From Pinguiococcus pyrenoidosus (Eukaryota > Sar > Pinguiophyceae > Pinguiochrysidales > Pinguiochrysidaceae): a stretch of DNA of 64,000 nucleotides. A program made the translations under genes and the position numbers. The stretch is from NCBI GenBank assembly GCA_019677205.1, contig JAAMXY010001026.1, positions 41,627-105,626 on the forward strand, written 5' to 3'. Below the pieces are notes generated by a model, which ran no database searches, was not told where the DNA came from, and saw nothing but the letters and a program-made list of their open reading frames with translations. This document shows positions 62,455 to 64,000 of the stretch, piece by piece (within the stretch, counting starts at the first letter, position 1; every line of letters begins with the position of its first letter).

Positions 62455-62748
62455 CTGTGGGTCGTCCGTGCGCGGCGTGCGTCCGCCGCTACGACGGCTA
62501 CGCAGAGATTGAGAGTCCATCTGGAATGTGAAACTATGAGCTTCTTCTCAAGAAACCTTCCTGCTTCCTACTGCAATGGCCGGGGGGCTTCGCACGGAGG
62601 CCTGGGTCGCCGCATTCGGGCCGCAGTCTCGGAGGACTTTCCCACGCAAGTCGAAGGGACCCCTAGCACAAAACGAGCGAGGCGCCACGCACATCCAGCA
62701 TTCCTGGCGCACGCAGCTCGCTCCTCGTGCATTGCTTCACGGCTCGCT

Positions 62749-63552
62749 TTAGCGGGCGCTCTCCTGCTTGGCCGTGGCGATGACGACCTTGGCAAGGAAG
62801 TCGGTGTGCTCCTGGTACAGGTGCGGCATGAAGGTCGTCGGCGTCCACAGGTCCGGGGTCAGGAAGCCGTAGGTCTTGCTGAGCGCGAAGAATACCGCCT
62901 TGATGAAGTTGCCCATGGTACGCGTGTGGCCGCGCGAGCTGGTGTAGCAGTCCTCCAGCCCGGCCAGCGCCAGGATGCGCTTGGTGGCCGGCGCGGCCAC
63001 CAGGCCCGTACCACGGGGCGCGGGGATGAGCCGCACGCGGACGGAGCCGCACTTGCCGGTCACGGCCGTGGGCACGGTGTGCGGGTTCCCGAGCTTCCGC
63101 CCCCAGTACCCACGGCGCACGGGGATGAGCGCCAGCTTGGCGTTGCTGATGGCTCCGCGGATGGCGGTGGCCACCTCCTTGGCGCACTTGACTCCAAGCC
63201 CCACGTGGCCATCTTCGTCGCCCACGGCCACGAAGGCCTTGAACCGCGTCCGCTGGCCCGCAGTGGTCTGCTTCTGCACGGGCATGATCTTCATGACCTC
63301 GTCCTTGAGCTTGGGGCCCAGGAAGTGGTCCACGATGGGCGCCTCCTTGATGGGCATGCTGAACAGGTAGATCTGCTCCAGCGACGTGATCTTGTTGTCC
63401 GCCACCAGGCGGCCCAGCTTGGTGCAAGGCACCCAGGTATCATCATCCCCATCACGCCCACGCCCACGACCGCGCCCACGCCCACGTCCACGCCCGCGCC
63501 CGCGCCCGCGCCCACGTCCGCGGCCTCGTCCGAAGCCTCCTCTCTCGGCCAT
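62749..63552 (-). CDS. RPS2: 40S ribosomal protein uS5 (RPS2)
   Basis: Small-subunit protein at the mRNA entrance of cytosolic ribosomes. The 267-residue protein starts [10 protein letters not shown], with a Gly-Arg dipeptide repeat of about 24 residues (an arginine-methylation type tail also present in animal RPS2). The conserved body follows: [81 protein letters not shown] and [13 protein letters not shown]. The frame is open upstream to 63933, but the conserved start and GC-rich leader favour the ATG at 63552. It converges with the nucleotidylyltransferase gene, with 294 bp between stops. Confidence 0.97.
   Translation of the reverse strand: MAERGGFGRGRGRGRGRGRGRGRGRGRGRGRGRDGDDDTWVPCTKLGRLVADNKITSLEQIYLFSMPIKEAPIVDHFLGPKLKDEVMKIMPVQKQTTAGQRTRFKAFVAVGDEDGHVGLGVKCAKEVATAIRGAISNAKLALIPVRRGYWGRKLGNPHTVPTAVTGKCGSVRVRLIPAPRGTGLVAAPATKRILALAGLEDCYTSSRGHTRTMGNFIKAVFFALSKTYGFLTPDLWTPTTFMPHLYQEHTDFLAKVVIATAKQESAR
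63455..63533 (-). repeat. CGCCCACG-type coding repeat encoding Gly-Arg tail of uS5
   Basis: Hexamer-like units of CGxCCx on the plus strand, read on the minus strand as alternating Gly and Arg codons at the uS5 N-terminus. Confidence 0.9.
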
Positions 63553-64000
63553 GCTGCAAGCGACCTTGTCGATGTGGCGCGGCGGCACCAGACGCTCCTT
63601 CGACGCTCTCCTGGGAGCAAAAGGGGAAAGGATCAGCGGGTTCCAGTAGCGAAGTTGACAACGTAAAAGTATTTTTGAAACATTTGAAATATATCCGGGC
63701 AGAAGAGGCGGAGCTACAAGCAGCAGCCCTCTCCGTTCCTTGATGTCCTCGGTCCTCGTCATGGGCGAGTCCTTCTGCTCCCCAGGTGCGAACATTCCGG
63801 TCACGTGGTCGTGTAGTGGCCGAGCTGAGCGACTTTGAGCGAGAGGAAGCAAGCCAGGGCGGAATGAGCGAGTCGATGCATGATGCACGTCACTGGCCAC
63901 CGCATGCATCATAGTGGGCGAGGACGAAGGCAATCCCGTCTAGTGCACAGTTCAAACCCTAATCAGTCAGGGCAAACGATTGTGGTGATCAATTACAGTA
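63553..64000. other. Upstream region of uS5 to the window end
   Basis: No gene seen. The frame upstream of uS5 is open but without family features. The region becomes less GC-rich and contains TGCATGATGCA-type palindromes near 63876-63910, in the expected promoter zone. Confidence 0.55.

Overview
The window is nuclear DNA of a unicellular eukaryote, most likely an alga. The coding sequence is G+C-rich and codon-biased. Most genes carry short GT-AG introns of 40-181 bp, many with the intron ending AG before a G. The gene set is purely eukaryotic: SKP1, a gamma-tubulin complex protein, a giant BEACH protein, NDUFA9, cytosolic ribosomal protein uS5 and a queuine tRNA-ribosyltransferase. A plastid is suggested, not proven, by an ABC1/ADCK-type kinase whose N-terminus reads as a signal peptide followed by a basic Ser/Arg-rich stretch (the bipartite presequence of algae with complex plastids) and by a plant-type nucleotidylyltransferase. 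Chromerid, cryptophyte, heterokont and haptophyte all remain possible; I cannot assign the lineage. WDR47-like, GCP4-like and soluble adenylyl cyclase-like genes fit an organism with microtubule organising centres and perhaps cilia.

Layout, left to right. 1-1.8 kb: wax-ester synthase/DGAT-like acyltransferase (+). 2.5-7.4 kb: soluble adenylyl cyclase-like protein with two cyclase domains and a P-loop NTPase (+). 8.2-11.3 kb: tandem pair of unidentified multi-pass membrane proteins with patchy near-identity (+,+). 11.8-14.2 kb: WDR47-like LisH/CTLH/WD40 protein (+). 14.6-15.8 kb: GDT1/TMEM165-type cation transporter preceded by an EF-hand (-). 16.3-20.8 kb: large LRR protein with charge-segregated low complexity (+). 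20.9-24.2 kb: head-to-head pair of RNA-modifying enzymes, an RPUSD2/Pus9-like pseudouridine synthase (-) and a tRNA-guanine transglycosylase (+). 24.3-25.6 kb: NDUFA9 (-), interrupted by a 34-N gap. 25.66-26.06 kb: an AT-rich island unlike everything around it. 27.0-27.6 kb: SKP1 (+). 27.9-29.9 kb: two LIM-domain genes (-,-). 31.6-34.1 kb: NIPA-like Mg2+ transporter with a very long hydrophilic loop (+). 34.2-36.7 kb: ABC1 kinase (-). 37.5-51.2 kb: one uninterrupted 4,551-codon BEACH/WD40 gene (+). 51.4-55.1 kb: GCP4-like protein (-). 55.5-58.0 kb: TrkH/HKT-type K+ transporter (+). 58.1-59.4 kb: unidentified, probably nuclear protein (-). 60.2-62.5 kb: CinA-like/nucleotidylyltransferase with eight exons (+). 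62.7-63.6 kb: uS5/RPS2 (-).

There are no operons. From about 11.8 kb rightward, neighbouring genes almost strictly alternate strand, giving divergent promoter regions and short convergent 3' spacers (71-350 bp). The only clear functional pairing is the RNA-modification pair at 20.9-24.2 kb, whose start codons are 104 bp apart. I found no tRNA, rRNA, CRISPR array, transposase or reverse transcriptase. Exon borders were placed by eye from GT-AG signals, reading phase and family alignment from memory; where they are uncertain the entries say so.
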